Under the pieces are notes generated by a model. That model was not told the origin of the DNA. It did no database searches and saw only the letters and a program-made list of their open reading frames with translations. From the NCBI RefSeq assembly GCF_003253565.1, contig NZ_QKUF01000002.1, positions 226,440 through 290,439 on the forward strand: a stretch of DNA of 64,000 nucleotides. The letters are read 5' to 3'. Within the stretch, counting starts at the first letter, position 1, and each line of letters begins with the position of its first letter. The translations under genes and the position numbers were made by a program. Below are positions 7,994-16,690 of this stretch, in pieces. The DNA comes from Thermosporothrix hazakensis (GTDB lineage: Bacteria > Chloroflexota > Ktedonobacteria > Ktedonobacterales > Ktedonobacteraceae).

Positions 7994-8805
7994 ATGACTG
8001 CATGGTCTAAAGGAACCGTTCAAGTCAACGATCTCACTATTCACTATCATCGAACCGGTGGGGAGCACAAACCAAAAATGCTGCTTCTGCACGGCGTGAT
8101 GGACAACGGTCTCTGCTGGACACCTGTTGCACGCGACCTGCAAGATCAGTTTGATATCATTATGCCCGACGCCCGGGGGCACGGCGAGACGCAGGGCTCC
8201 ATTGAGAACGCCTCCTTCACAACGCTGGCGAATGATGTAGCCGGGCTCGTTCAGGCACTTAATCTGGAAAAGCCCTATCTCTTCGGCCACTCGATGGGCG
8301 CAATGACCGCCCTGGCCGTCGCGGCGCTCTATCCCGAGCTACCACATGCGATCCTGCTGGAAGATCCTCCTTTCTGGACAGAGCAGGCAGCCCGGAGCGC
8401 GGATGTCGATAATGAAACTGCGAACTTTATGAAAACGTTCGTGTCTCTGCGCGAACTCCCCTGGGATGTGCTGCTCGCCAAAGCGCGTGAATTCAACCCC
8501 AAATGGGACGAAGTCGAGCTTGAGCCCTGGGCCCAATCCAAGCGCCAGTTTGCCCCGGATATTATGGAGAAACTGACCTTTGATCTTGATTGGCAAGAGC
8601 TCCTTCCACGTGTGGCCTGCCCGATTTTGCTGCTCACCGGTGACGTAGAAGAGCACGCGATTACGACTCCCGAGGGCCACAAAAGGCATCCCAACTCTGG
8701 AAGAATGGCACTCTGGCGCATATTCCCGGAGCCGGACACTGCATCCATCGCGATTGCTATGCTGCGTCGATGACTGCGGTCCGCGCCTTCCTCAAAGACC
8801 ACTAG
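7994..8805 (+). pseudogene. alpha/beta hydrolase with a frameshift that removes the catalytic histidine
   Basis: The first frame (7994-8773) reads as an alpha/beta hydrolase with oxyanion region HGVMDN, PDARGHG, nucleophile S100 in GHSMGA and acid aspartate in LTGDVEEH. After about 8680 it continues as unrelated sequence to a stop at 8773. The next frame over reads AHIPGAGHCIHRD and ends in AVRAFLKDH with a stop at 8805, which is the expected catalytic-histidine strand and last helix. A single-base indel near AAAAGG (8681-8686) explains both. Either the gene is inactivated or there is a sequencing error in the short A run. It follows the MFS gene in the same probable operon. Confidence 0.82.
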
Positions 8806-8824
8806 CGCATAGCCTCCTTCATCT

Positions 8825-8857
8825 GGCCCCACTCTATGGTAGTGGGGCTCCTTCTTT
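8825..8857 (+). terminator. rho-independent terminator after the MFS/hydrolase operon
   Basis: The hairpin GCCCCACT/AGTGGGGC (8826-8833 and 8841-8848, 7-nt loop) is followed by TCCTTCTTT. Confidence 0.7.
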
Positions 8858-8932
8858 CCTCTCGGCCAAAACAGGAAACGGGCTATCCTCATTTTCTGCT
8901 ACACTGGACGGAAAACCTGCGGAGAAAATACC

Positions 8933-9634
8933 ATGCAGTATCACGCACTCCTTGACCGCTGGCACTCTCAGAGCCTGCTCTACTTCCCTGATTTGCCGGG
9001 TTGTCAGGTCACAGCCGGCACTCCAGAGGAGGCGCTTGCCCTGGCGCCAGAGGTTGTCAGCCAGCATCTTTCCTGGCTTCACACCCAGCATCTCCTTGCC
9101 GAACCACCCACGGCACCGATTGACATCGCATTGCTTGAAGATAGCGTTCCGAGCGCCAATGGGGCGGGGGCACCCTTTCAGACTGATCTCCAGACCCCAC
9201 CGCATGACTATATGCAGAACGCTCTTCAGATTGCCGACCTGACGCGGGCAGATTTAATTACCCTCTCCCGGTCATTGCCACCTGAGAGCGTCTTTCCTTT
9301 CGCGCTTGGCGACACAGCCACATGTACCGTGGAGGGGCTCCTTCAACATATCGCTGAACTGGATCTCTGGTATATTGCCAGCCTGTTCGCCCAAAAGCCC
9401 ACCCTCCGCCTTCCTGACGATCCTGTTGAAGCGCTGGAGGCAAGCGCCAGAGCAGTCGCGGATGGCCTGCGCAGCCTTTCTACTGAGCGTCTGCAACAGG
9501 TTGTTATCTTCGAGGGAGAGGCCTGGACCCCGATGAAACTTCTTCGCCGTCGAACCGGGCATCTCCGTGAGCACATCCCCCACTTGCAGCGGCTCTCTCC
9601 CCTTGACGCACTCAAAATACGCGGCATAGAATGA
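8933..9634 (+). CDS. HicB-like plus DinB-like two-domain protein
   Basis: 233 residues. The first 60 or so resemble the HicB/UPF0150 fold (YFPDLPGCQVTAGTPEEAL, then a helix), as in HicB antitoxins. The remainder, from about residue 85, looks like a DinB/YfiT-type four-helix bundle (helix with LLQHIAELDLWYIASL, later RRTGHLREHIPHLQRL), a family with metal-dependent thiol-transfer or unknown roles. No hicA toxin gene lies next to it. Function is therefore uncertain; the N-terminal part may serve as a small ligand- or protein-binding module. The domain assignment is from sequence pattern only. Confidence 0.65.
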   Translation: MQYHALLDRWHSQSLLYFPDLPGCQVTAGTPEEALALAPEVVSQHLSWLHTQHLLAEPPTAPIDIALLEDSVPSANGAGAPFQTDLQTPPHDYMQNALQIADLTRADLITLSRSLPPESVFPFALGDTATCTVEGLLQHIAELDLWYIASLFAQKPTLRLPDDPVEALEASARAVADGLRSLSTERLQQVVIFEGEAWTPMKLLRRRTGHLREHIPHLQRLSPLDALKIRGIE

Positions 9635-9712
9635 AACAGGAACAGTTTTGCAACTTTTCACGTGAAAGGCGCATTGACATGCATGCCTCTGGCTAGAAGG
9701 GAAACAGGCTGA

Positions 9713-11167
9713 ATGATAGATCCTTTCTCCACGGCAACCACGCTGCTACAGTTGTTACAGCAAAGGCGTGTCTCTTCTGTAGAGCTTTTGCAATTCTATC
9801 TTGAACGAATCAAACGCTACAATACAAAGATTAACGCTATCGTCATTCCAAACGAGGAGCAGGCATATCAGCAGGCAACCGCCGCCGATCAGGCCTACGC
9901 TCGCGACGAGAAAAGTGGCGCCCTGCAAGGCCTTCCACTGACGCTCAAGGACTGCATCGAGGTTGCAGGTATGCGCACCACAGCGGGCGATCTCGACAAG
10001 GAGCAGTATGTCTCGACACAGACGGGTCCCGCTGCACAGCGTATTCTCGATGCCGGGGCCGTCCTCCTGGGCAAGACGAACGTTCCTCCCGGGCTTTCTG
10101 ACTGGCAAGCAAACAATATGCTTTTTGGGCGCTCTAACAATCCCTGGGATCAGAACCGCACACCGGGAGGCAGCACCGGAGGCGGAGCGGCTGCTGTTGC
10201 TGCTGGACTGACACCACTCGAATTTGGCACAGACATCGCGGGCTCAATTCGCGTTCCAGCCGCATTCTGTGGACTCTACGGGCATCGTCCAAGCGAAACA
10301 GCCGTCCCGCGTTATGGCCGTAAGCCCGGCATCCCGCTGCCGAACCCGGCGTCCGTCTTTGGCGTTCAGGGGCCGCTCGCTCGTAGTGCGGCTGATCTTC
10401 AACTGGCACTTGATGTCATCGCTGCGCCTGTCATCGGGGAAGACGTCGCCTGGAAGCTCTCTCTTCCGGCCGCACGTCAGAACAGGCTGGCTGACTTCCG
10501 GGTCGCAATTCTACCCTTTGTCGATTGGCTTCCGGTTGATGAGCACATTGTGACAGCGCTTGCAGAGCTGGAAGAGCGCCTCCGTCAGCAAGGGGCAATG
10601 GTTCGCCGCGTTCAGCCCGATGGCTTCAACCTGCGCGAATATACGGAAACGTATATTACGATGCTTTCCGTCTTTATGTATGCCGAGAAGGAACAGGAGC
10701 AACGAGAGCACATCATAGCGCAGATGCGGCAGAGCACTGACCCCTTCACCGCGGCCAAGCTTGCCGGTATTCAGGCAACAGCGGGCCAGTTCCTCGCGCT
10801 CCACACGCGCCGCGAACAGTATCGGGCGCTCTTCCGCGATTTCTTCCAGCAGTGGGACATCCTCTTGACGCCCGTCACGATCGTGCCTGCCTTTAAGCAT
10901 CAGGGCATCGAAACTCCACCATATCTACGCACGCTCCCGGTTAATCGGGAGACCGTGCCCTATGAGTTTCTTGAGATCTACCCCGGAGTTGCGACCCTGA
11001 TCGGCCACCCGGCGACGGCCTTCCCCTATGGCAAGACGCCGCACGGGCTTCCCATCGGCTTGCAGGCCATCGGTCCCTATCTGGAAGATCGCACAGCTAT
11101 CACCTTTGCCTCACTGCTAGAGCAGGCTTTTGGCGGCTTTACTGCGCCTCCTGGCTTTCTTGATTGA
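9713..11167 (+). CDS. amidase (amidase-signature family)
   Basis: A 484-residue amidase-signature hydrolase. The Ser-cisSer-Lys triad is visible as K79 (TLKDC), S154 (PGGSTGGG) and S178 (FGTDIAGSIR). The length matches the family. It hydrolyses an amide bond of an unknown substrate in the cytoplasm; no signal peptide is seen. The family includes GatA, but the absence of gatB/gatC and the C-terminal region argue for a general amidase. It stands alone between the DinB-like gene and a lipoprotein gene, with its own terminator. Confidence 0.9.
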   Translation: MIDPFSTATTLLQLLQQRRVSSVELLQFYLERIKRYNTKINAIVIPNEEQAYQQATAADQAYARDEKSGALQGLPLTLKDCIEVAGMRTTAGDLDKEQYVSTQTGPAAQRILDAGAVLLGKTNVPPGLSDWQANNMLFGRSNNPWDQNRTPGGSTGGGAAAVAAGLTPLEFGTDIAGSIRVPAAFCGLYGHRPSETAVPRYGRKPGIPLPNPASVFGVQGPLARSAADLQLALDVIAAPVIGEDVAWKLSLPAARQNRLADFRVAILPFVDWLPVDEHIVTALAELEERLRQQGAMVRRVQPDGFNLREYTETYITMLSVFMYAEKEQEQREHIIAQMRQSTDPFTAAKLAGIQATAGQFLALHTRREQYRALFRDFFQQWDILLTPVTIVPAFKHQGIETPPYLRTLPVNRETVPYEFLEIYPGVATLIGHPATAFPYGKTPHGLPIGLQAIGPYLEDRTAITFASLLEQAFGGFTAPPGFLD

Positions 11168-11174
11168 GAAGAGC

Positions 11175-11205
11175 AAGGGGAACGTGTGCAGGCGTTCCCC
11201 TTTTT
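11175..11205 (+). terminator. terminator after the amidase gene
   Basis: GGGGAACG/CGTTCCCC (11177-11184 and 11193-11200) with an 8-nt loop is followed by TTTTT, only 9 bp after the amidase stop. Confidence 0.85.
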
Positions 11206-11278
11206 CAGATTCGCTTCAGTTCGGCGGGCTATGCTGTCTCTGAACCAGTATGCGTTACTGCAAAGAAAGGAGACGGCA

Positions 11279-11839
11279 ATGCATAAAAACAGGTACCGGT
11301 TAGCGTCTCGTCCCTGTATCTCGTTCCTCTTTCTGGCTATCTTTCCTGTTGCCTGTTCTGGTACGTCGACAAGCCACACGCTTCAACCATCCGTCGCCAC
11401 AACACCGGCGCTCACCTCATCCCCTGCACAGCCAGATGCTCCACTGTCACCCGTCCCCGCAACGTGTGCGCCCTCCAGGTTCCTTCCTGGACACGAAACG
11501 CAGGCGCAAGGTGTGAACGCTGAAGTCTGGGCGCTCTTCTTTGCCGATCCCCAAACAATCAAAGTTGGTGATGAGGTCAAAATTGTCTGGCGCATGACGG
11601 GAAATGGACCCTTCCAGGCGATCGCTCGACACGCCGGCAATGTTGAACTCAAGCCGGTCTGGGGGCCAGAAAAACATCTCGGCTCGAACTGGAAACATCC
11701 CGGTGAGGAGTGGGGCACAGGCTTCCGTTTCACGGCTCCCGGCTGCTGGAATCTGCATGTGACCCGCGATCATGCAGCGGGCGATCTCTGGATCAGCGTT
11801 CAGGAAGCAGGAAAAGGAGCATATTCTATGGTATACTAA
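11279..11839 (+). CDS. secreted lipoprotein of unknown function
   Basis: 186 residues from the ATG at 11279, which has AAAGGAGA upstream. The longer frame from 11186 begins inside the amidase terminator and is rejected. The N-terminus is a lipoprotein signal (basic start, hydrophobic core, lipobox-like FPVAC) followed by a Ser/Thr/Pro-rich linker. The remaining roughly 120 residues contain KVGDEVKIVWRMTG and end in CWNLHVTRDHAAGDLWI, suggesting a single beta-sandwich domain facing the outside. No known family was recognised. The gene appears to be a single unit. Confidence 0.72.
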   Translation: MHKNRYRLASRPCISFLFLAIFPVACSGTSTSHTLQPSVATTPALTSSPAQPDAPLSPVPATCAPSRFLPGHETQAQGVNAEVWALFFADPQTIKVGDEVKIVWRMTGNGPFQAIARHAGNVELKPVWGPEKHLGSNWKHPGEEWGTGFRFTAPGCWNLHVTRDHAAGDLWISVQEAGKGAYSMVY

Positions 11840-11967
11840 ACTCTATCAATAGAAATGACAAGGAAGAGAAACGATGCACGTTCCATATCTGGCTCAGACG
11901 CCTCCTCCTGCTATCTCCTTCGCGTAACCGGGAGATAGAGGAGACAACAACATAGACCTCATCAAAA

Positions 11968-11993
11968 AGGAGTACTGTGTGCGTGGTACTCCT
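11968..11993. terminator. hairpin upstream of the DMT exporter
   Basis: AGGAGTAC/GTACTCCT with a 10-nt loop. TTTTTGATG follows on the minus strand, so it would terminate leftward transcription, although no minus-strand gene precedes it. A second inverted repeat, CTATCTCC/GGAGATAG, lies nearby at about 11908-11937. Their role is unclear. Confidence 0.4.
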
Positions 11994-12059
11994 GCCTCAT
12001 TGTGCCTCTATCCTCCCTCGCTTGTTCTTCAGTGATTCAGCAATTCAGGAGGCTCTTGT

Positions 12060-12989
12060 ATGAGGCATTCACGTGCTTCTCTTCGTTCGCTTGCTTCTGG
12101 TGGAGCAATCTCTATTCTACTGGGCTCTTTTTTTCTGGGAACTGCCGGGATCGCCTCGGCGCTGCTCAATCGTGTTCAGGACGTCTCACCGCTGACCATC
12201 GCCTTCTTACGAGTAGGGATCGCAACCCCATTTCTGTTCCTGCTTGCCTGGCCTTCCATGCGAAAGCAGCGTATACACTTACCCGATCTCTTCCTGCTGA
12301 CGCTCATCGGAGGGGCGTTGGGGGGTTCCCATACGCTATTCTTCCTGTCGATCCCGCTGATCGGCGTCACCCTGGCCGTCGTCATCTCGCTCTGCACGGC
12401 GCCGCTGGTTGTTGCTCTTGTCTCAGCATGGCTGTTCCATGAACGCCCGGGCGTGCGTTTGCTGATCGCGCTGCTTCTGGCGCTGGCTGGCACGCTCCTT
12501 CTAACACTGAGCGGGGAGAATGCGACCGGAATCGGGTTGACAACGCAGACACTCAATGGAACGCTGATCGCCTTCGGCTCTGGCTGCTTCTATGCGGTCT
12601 TCATGCTGTTCTCGAAAATCGTTGCGCAGCGCTCCAGGAGCAGCAGTAGCCAGATCACAGCCTGGACGTTTTTGATGGCGACCCTGCTTCTGTTCCTGCT
12701 TGCTCTTGTCAGCGGCAACCTGCATCTGGCGCTCTCGCTGACCGGCTGGACGATCGCTGCCTATATGGGCATTGTGCCGACAGGACTGGCCTACTTCCTG
12801 ATTCAATGGGGGTTGAGATCGGCATCCGCAACGGTTGCCTCTATCATTACACTGCTGGAATCGGGGATTGCGGCGCTGCTCTCCTGGCTCTTCCTTCACG
12901 AGCAGATGGGAGCTCTGCGGCTCATTGGGGGCGGATTGCTGCTGTTCAGTGTCTGGCTCATCTCATCGAAGCGGAACAAGACAGCGTAA
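12060..12989 (+). CDS. DMT/EamA-family transporter
   Basis: 309 residues with about ten hydrophobic helices arranged as two EamA repeats. The second half contains GTLIAFGSGCFYAVFMLFSK and the typical closing pattern LLESGIAALLSWLFLHEQ. These proteins export or import metabolites, often amino acids or drug-like compounds, across the inner membrane; the substrate is unknown. The start is supported by AGGAGG seven bases ahead of the ATG. It is convergent with the methyltransferase and shares the terminator between them. Confidence 0.87.
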   Translation: MRHSRASLRSLASGGAISILLGSFFLGTAGIASALLNRVQDVSPLTIAFLRVGIATPFLFLLAWPSMRKQRIHLPDLFLLTLIGGALGGSHTLFFLSIPLIGVTLAVVISLCTAPLVVALVSAWLFHERPGVRLLIALLLALAGTLLLTLSGENATGIGLTTQTLNGTLIAFGSGCFYAVFMLFSKIVAQRSRSSSSQITAWTFLMATLLLFLLALVSGNLHLALSLTGWTIAAYMGIVPTGLAYFLIQWGLRSASATVASIITLLESGIAALLSWLFLHEQMGALRLIGGGLLLFSVWLISSKRNKTA

Positions 12990-12997
12990 TGCTGTAA

Positions 12998-13040
12998 TAA
13001 AAAACGGGAAGAGATCTTCTATAGTGGAAGATTTCTTCCC
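12998..13040. terminator. terminator between DMT transporter and methyltransferase
   Basis: GGGAAGAGATCTTC / GGAAGATTTCTTCCC forms a long imperfect hairpin (13006-13040). On the minus strand it is followed by GTTTTTTAT, giving a strong terminator for the methyltransferase gene, and it probably also stops the plus-strand transcript. Confidence 0.75.
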
Positions 13041-13046
13041 TGTCCA

Positions 13047-13844
13047 TCAGTTCGATGAGATCGCCGTTCCAACGATAAGCGCGATCGGAATCGTGAAGTG
13101 TATCTCATCCCCGTCTGGCTCGATATGGAGAGCCGTGCGAATCTGCTCAGAGGCGGTAGAGAAGAGCTCTCGCAGCCGCTGCACATTCTCGGCAGAGGTA
13201 CGCTGACGCTGTGTCCAGTTCAAGAAATCAAGCGAAATATCAAAAGAGCGCTCCTCATGTGCCTCAATGCCAGCTTCTTTCAATATTACGAGCCATTCAG
13301 ACACCCGATGATTTCGGACATGCGAGGGATCACGCAACGCTTCAATCTCGTTCAAAAATCCGTCCAACGTCTCATCTTCAGGTGCAATTGAATCCAGAAG
13401 AACCAGCTTCCCACCGGACTTGAGCACTCGTGCCCATTCCTGTGCCGCCTGTGAGACATCGATAAAATGGTGCGCAGCATAACGACAGGTCACCACGTCC
13501 ACGTTGTTCTCTGGCAGTGGAAGCGCATGTGCATCGCCCCTGATAAACTCCACGTTTGTGATTCCCCGCTCACGAGCCAGGTGTCTGCCACCTTCCAGCA
13601 TCGACTCGGTTAAATCAACGGCCACCACTTCATGCGCAAAAGGAGCCAGCGCAAGCGCGGTGTGGCCGGTCCCGGTCGCCACATCAACAACGCGCTCGCT
13701 TCCTGTCAGGGCTGCCGCTTCTACCAGCCAGGGGAGGTCCGGACCTGCCGCATGCACCGTACTGGTCACATAGTCCTTTGCTGCTGCCCCAAATTGCTGT
13801 TGAATCTGCTGTCTCTTTTTCTCTTCATTACTATCCTGACTCAT
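13047..13844 (-). CDS. class I SAM-dependent methyltransferase (UbiE-like)
   Basis: 265 residues from the ATG at 13844, preceded by GAGAGGAAAA; the extension to 13928 has no ribosome site. The SAM-binding motif I VVDVATGTGHTAL is followed by VDLTESML and the later motif GDAHALPLPENNVDVVTCRYAAHH, as in UbiE/methyltransferase-11 enzymes. The C-terminus has ERSFDISLDFLNWTQR, seen in small-molecule methyltransferases of this type. The substrate cannot be read. It stands alone. Confidence 0.87.
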   Translation of the reverse strand: MSQDSNEEKKRQQIQQQFGAAAKDYVTSTVHAAGPDLPWLVEAAALTGSERVVDVATGTGHTALALAPFAHEVVAVDLTESMLEGGRHLARERGITNVEFIRGDAHALPLPENNVDVVTCRYAAHHFIDVSQAAQEWARVLKSGGKLVLLDSIAPEDETLDGFLNEIEALRDPSHVRNHRVSEWLVILKEAGIEAHEERSFDISLDFLNWTQRQRTSAENVQRLRELFSTASEQIRTALHIEPDGDEIHFTIPIALIVGTAISSN

Positions 13845-14121
13845 TATACTTTTCCTCTCTGTCTTCTCTACTGCGCTTTTCGTTTGCGCTTTACCGAAAG
13901 TATACAGGCAAAGAGCGATACTGTCCAATGCTTCTTTCTCTCAAAGTTGATAACAAAGCAGCATCATGTGCACCGGATGGGCGTGCCTTGACGTCGAAGC
14001 CATATCACCTTCGCAAAGGAGTATGCAGCTTTCCTCACTCCCTGGAAATTCGTTGTCCCCTTTTTTGAAGAGCTTCGTATAGATATATAAAGATTCTTTT
14101 TCTTCAACAGGAGTACTGAAC

Positions 14122-14679
14122 ATGGAATGGTATAACCAACCATCAAGATGGGAAGTGCGAGGCAGTTCCATCACCATTCAAACCGAGCCGAACACAGACT
14201 ACTGGCGACAGACCAGTTATGGCTTTACCTATGATAGCGGCCATTTCTACTACCAGACGTGGCAGGGGAACTTTCAAGCTGAGGTCCAATTCAGCGGAGC
14301 CTACCAGCACCTGTACGATCAGGCCGGGCTTATGGTACGCGTCGATGCAGAAAACTGGATCAAATGTGGCATAGAATATCTTGATGGCGTTCAGCATATC
14401 AGCGCTGTCGTTACGCGGGTCTACTCTGATTGGTCCATTGGCGTCGCGCTTCCTGACAATCCCCCTTCTCTCTGGCTCCGTCTCAAGCGAGAGGGCGATG
14501 CGGTAGAAGTGCAATACGCGCTCGATAGGCAGACGTATCGGCTGCTCCGCTTAGCCTATTTCCCGCCAGTTGACGAAGTGCAGGTCGGGCTGATGTGCGC
14601 TGCACCTCAAGGACCGGGCTTCCCTGTCACCTTTACCGATTTTCGGGTTGGTTCGATACCGACACTCATGGAGGAATAG
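14122..14679 (+). CDS. DUF1349-family protein (concanavalin-like fold)
   Basis: 185 residues matching the DUF1349 pattern: a start of the type W-x-V-x-x-S-x-I, then YDSGHFYYQTW, YDQAGLMVRVDAENWIKCG and a late VQVGLMCAAPQG. This family adopts a concanavalin-like jelly roll and is thought to bind carbohydrate-like ligands; no enzymatic role is established. No signal peptide is seen. The ATG at 14122 has AACAGGAG upstream. An imperfect hairpin (AGAAGCTGTC / GACAGTTTCT, about 14727-14757) follows the gene. Confidence 0.85.
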   Translation: MEWYNQPSRWEVRGSSITIQTEPNTDYWRQTSYGFTYDSGHFYYQTWQGNFQAEVQFSGAYQHLYDQAGLMVRVDAENWIKCGIEYLDGVQHISAVVTRVYSDWSIGVALPDNPPSLWLRLKREGDAVEVQYALDRQTYRLLRLAYFPPVDEVQVGLMCAAPQGPGFPVTFTDFRVGSIPTLMEE

Positions 14680-14895
14680 CACGCCTCTACTGCACCATAG
14701 GAGTATAGCGCAACTCTGGTAGCAAGAAGCTGTCCCTGTATAGAGAGACAGTTTCTGGTACTCCATGTTACCTTTTACAACGCCATTCGATCTATATGAT
14801 AGGGAGCCACTTTCTCTACCGGAGAAGGCCCACTCTCTTTCATTGGATGGAGAGATATAAGCGTTTGTCCCACTCAAACGAAGGAAGGAACCAGC

Positions 14896-15252
14896 ATGAA
14901 ACGACTCCGTACATTGCTCATTATGATCCCTGTCGCTGCCCTGCTTGCAGGTCTGCTTGTTTTACAGCCCACTCAGCAGGCAAGTGCACACACACAGACA
15001 GTGCAGAAGGTAGCTGCCGCAGCAGAGGAGCCAGTTAACGAGGGCGATGTTCTCAACTGGGCGAGTGTACGTACCGGCCCCGCAACAACCTACTCAATTG
15101 TGACGACGTATCCACCACGCAAGCACGTCCTCATTTATGAAGAGGTAGTGGGAGAAAATGTCTGGGGCACAACTCCTATCTGGTATCGCGTTTCACCACA
15201 CGATCAACCACCCCTGTTCATTTATGGTGGCCTTGTAGCTGTCGTGAAATAA
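14896..15252 (+). CDS. small secreted SH3-like domain protein
   Basis: 118 residues with a clear Sec signal (MKRLRTLLIMIPVAALLAGLL, ending near ASA at about residue 31). The mature part contains WASVRTGPATTYSIVTTY and VWGTTPIWYRV, the pattern of bacterial SH3 (SH3b) domains that bind peptidoglycan or mediate surface contacts. GAAGGAAGG precedes the ATG. It has a single domain and no catalytic module, so it is probably a cell-surface binding or adaptor protein. Confidence 0.72.
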   Translation: MKRLRTLLIMIPVAALLAGLLVLQPTQQASAHTQTVQKVAAAAEEPVNEGDVLNWASVRTGPATTYSIVTTYPPRKHVLIYEEVVGENVWGTTPIWYRVSPHDQPPLFIYGGLVAVVK

Positions 15253-15570
15253 ATTGATATGCAAGGTCATGGTAGCGGTGCCAGAAAACATCGCTACCAG
15301 CCCGCTCAGGACACTATCAGACACGCTCAGGTACCTGAAGGAAGGTCACATCTGGTTCGTCTTCCAGAATGCCTTTATATTGTTTTCGCTCCTTCTGCTC
15401 CGAATACCCTGGCATCCTTTTTCGTCTGGGCTGTAGAAGCACACCTTTGAGCCCGCCCACCTCTCCCCCGGTCAGTACTCCCCTCTGGTAGAGATACAAA
15501 AGTTAGCATATACTATGTTTGGTTCTTAAAACAACAGGATTTTCTAGCAGAAAAAAGAGAGGCTCCTTTC
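15253..15570. other. 318-bp intergenic stretch
   Basis: It holds a 7-bp hairpin GGTAGCG/CGCTACC (about 15270-15298) that could end the preceding transcript, although no T run follows. No gene with a ribosome site was found; the short frames in it look random. Confidence 0.5.
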
Positions 15571-16536
15571 ATGCCAGTAGCGCTACTGATTATCGCCATT
15601 ATTCTCGTCATCCTTCTTCTTGCCCTTCTTCTCTCCTGTTTCTACTTCTATCATACTGCCATTTCACGTCGCGAAAAAACCTTTCTGGCAGAAGACCCGA
15701 GCTTACAGGAAGTGAACCGCACATCCGCCGACGAGACACCCTGGATCGAGCAACAGTCGTTCGAGATAATCGATATTCGCTCCTATGACGGACTGCGACT
15801 GCGCGGCTATTTTCTCCGGGCTCCCGAGCCCACAACAAAGACAGTGATCCTTGCGCATGGCTATGGCGGCGAGGCAAAAAAGGATATGGGCGGGTTTGCA
15901 CACCTGTATTACGAGACCCTCGGCTTCAACGTCCTCCTGCCCGACGCCCGGGGTCATGGCCAGAGCGAGGGCAACTATATCGGGTTTGGTTGGCATGAGC
16001 GCAAAGATTACGTTCAGTGGATTCACACACTCATCCAGCGTCTCGGCGAAAACATAGAGATCGTCCTGCATGGCGTCTCAATGGGCGGCGCAACGGTGCT
16101 GATGACCAGTGGCGAAAACCTGCCGCCCCAGGTTAAGTGCATCATTTCTGACTGCGCCTATACATCTGTCGTCGACATTTTAAGCTACCAGGCGAAGCGC
16201 ATGTATCATCTGCCACCATTCCCGTTCGTCCCGGTGACCAGCCTGATCTGTCGGCTGCTCGCTGGCTACTCGTTTGAGGAGGCATCGGCGCTCAAGCAGG
16301 TTGCAAAGGCCAAAATCCCGATTCTCTTTATTCATGGAGATACAGATACATTCGTGCCCACGGCAATGGTCTATCCGCTCTATGAGCAGTGCAAGAGCAG
16401 TCCTAAAGAGCTGTATCTTGTGCCCGGAGCCGAGCACGCAATGGCCTATACTGTCGACCCTGTCACCTATACCAGCAGAATTTCACAATTTATTGATCAC
16501 TGCCTGCAACCGGCTCAGCCAATCCCTACCATCTGA
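15571..16536 (+). CDS. membrane-anchored alpha/beta hydrolase
   Basis: 321 residues. An N-terminal hydrophobic helix (about 2-28) anchors an alpha/beta-hydrolase domain. Visible are the oxyanion region LAHGYGG, the DARGHGQSEG turn, the serine nucleophile in HGVSMGGA (about residue 170), the aspartate in FIHGDTDTFVP and the histidine in PGAEHAMAY. The order and spacing match serine peptidase S9/BAAT-like hydrolases such as YqkD. It is probably an esterase or peptidase acting at the membrane; the substrate is unknown. A strong terminator follows directly. Confidence 0.87.
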   Translation: MPVALLIIAIILVILLLALLLSCFYFYHTAISRREKTFLAEDPSLQEVNRTSADETPWIEQQSFEIIDIRSYDGLRLRGYFLRAPEPTTKTVILAHGYGGEAKKDMGGFAHLYYETLGFNVLLPDARGHGQSEGNYIGFGWHERKDYVQWIHTLIQRLGENIEIVLHGVSMGGATVLMTSGENLPPQVKCIISDCAYTSVVDILSYQAKRMYHLPPFPFVPVTSLICRLLAGYSFEEASALKQVAKAKIPILFIHGDTDTFVPTAMVYPLYEQCKSSPKELYLVPGAEHAMAYTVDPVTYTSRISQFIDHCLQPAQPIPTI

Positions 16537-16550
16537 TTTCGATCCCTCCA

Positions 16551-16587
16551 CAGGCCGCTGACATGATTTTCAGCGGCCTGTTTTTTT
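16551..16587 (+). terminator. strong terminator after the membrane-anchored hydrolase
   Basis: The 11-bp perfect stem CAGGCCGCTGA/TCAGCGGCCTG (16551-16561 and 16570-16580) with an 8-nt loop is followed by TTTTTTT. Confidence 0.93.
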
Positions 16588-16595
16588 CTGCCCAC

Positions 16596-16670
16596 TTGAC
16601 GGCCTTTTCTCCCATACGTTATACTGAAACCATATTTCCACATATTGAATTTCATTCCATATATTGGAAT
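16596..16670 (+). promoter_or_regulatory. promoter and inverted repeat before the MFS exporter
   Basis: TTGACG (16596-16601) and TATACT (16620-16625) are 18 bp apart. Downstream, ATTCCA-tatat-TGGAAT (16654-16670) is a 6-bp inverted repeat between the start of transcription and the GTG codon, a possible repressor site. Confidence 0.6.
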
Positions 16671-16690
16671 AGAAAGGATAAGACAGGACA

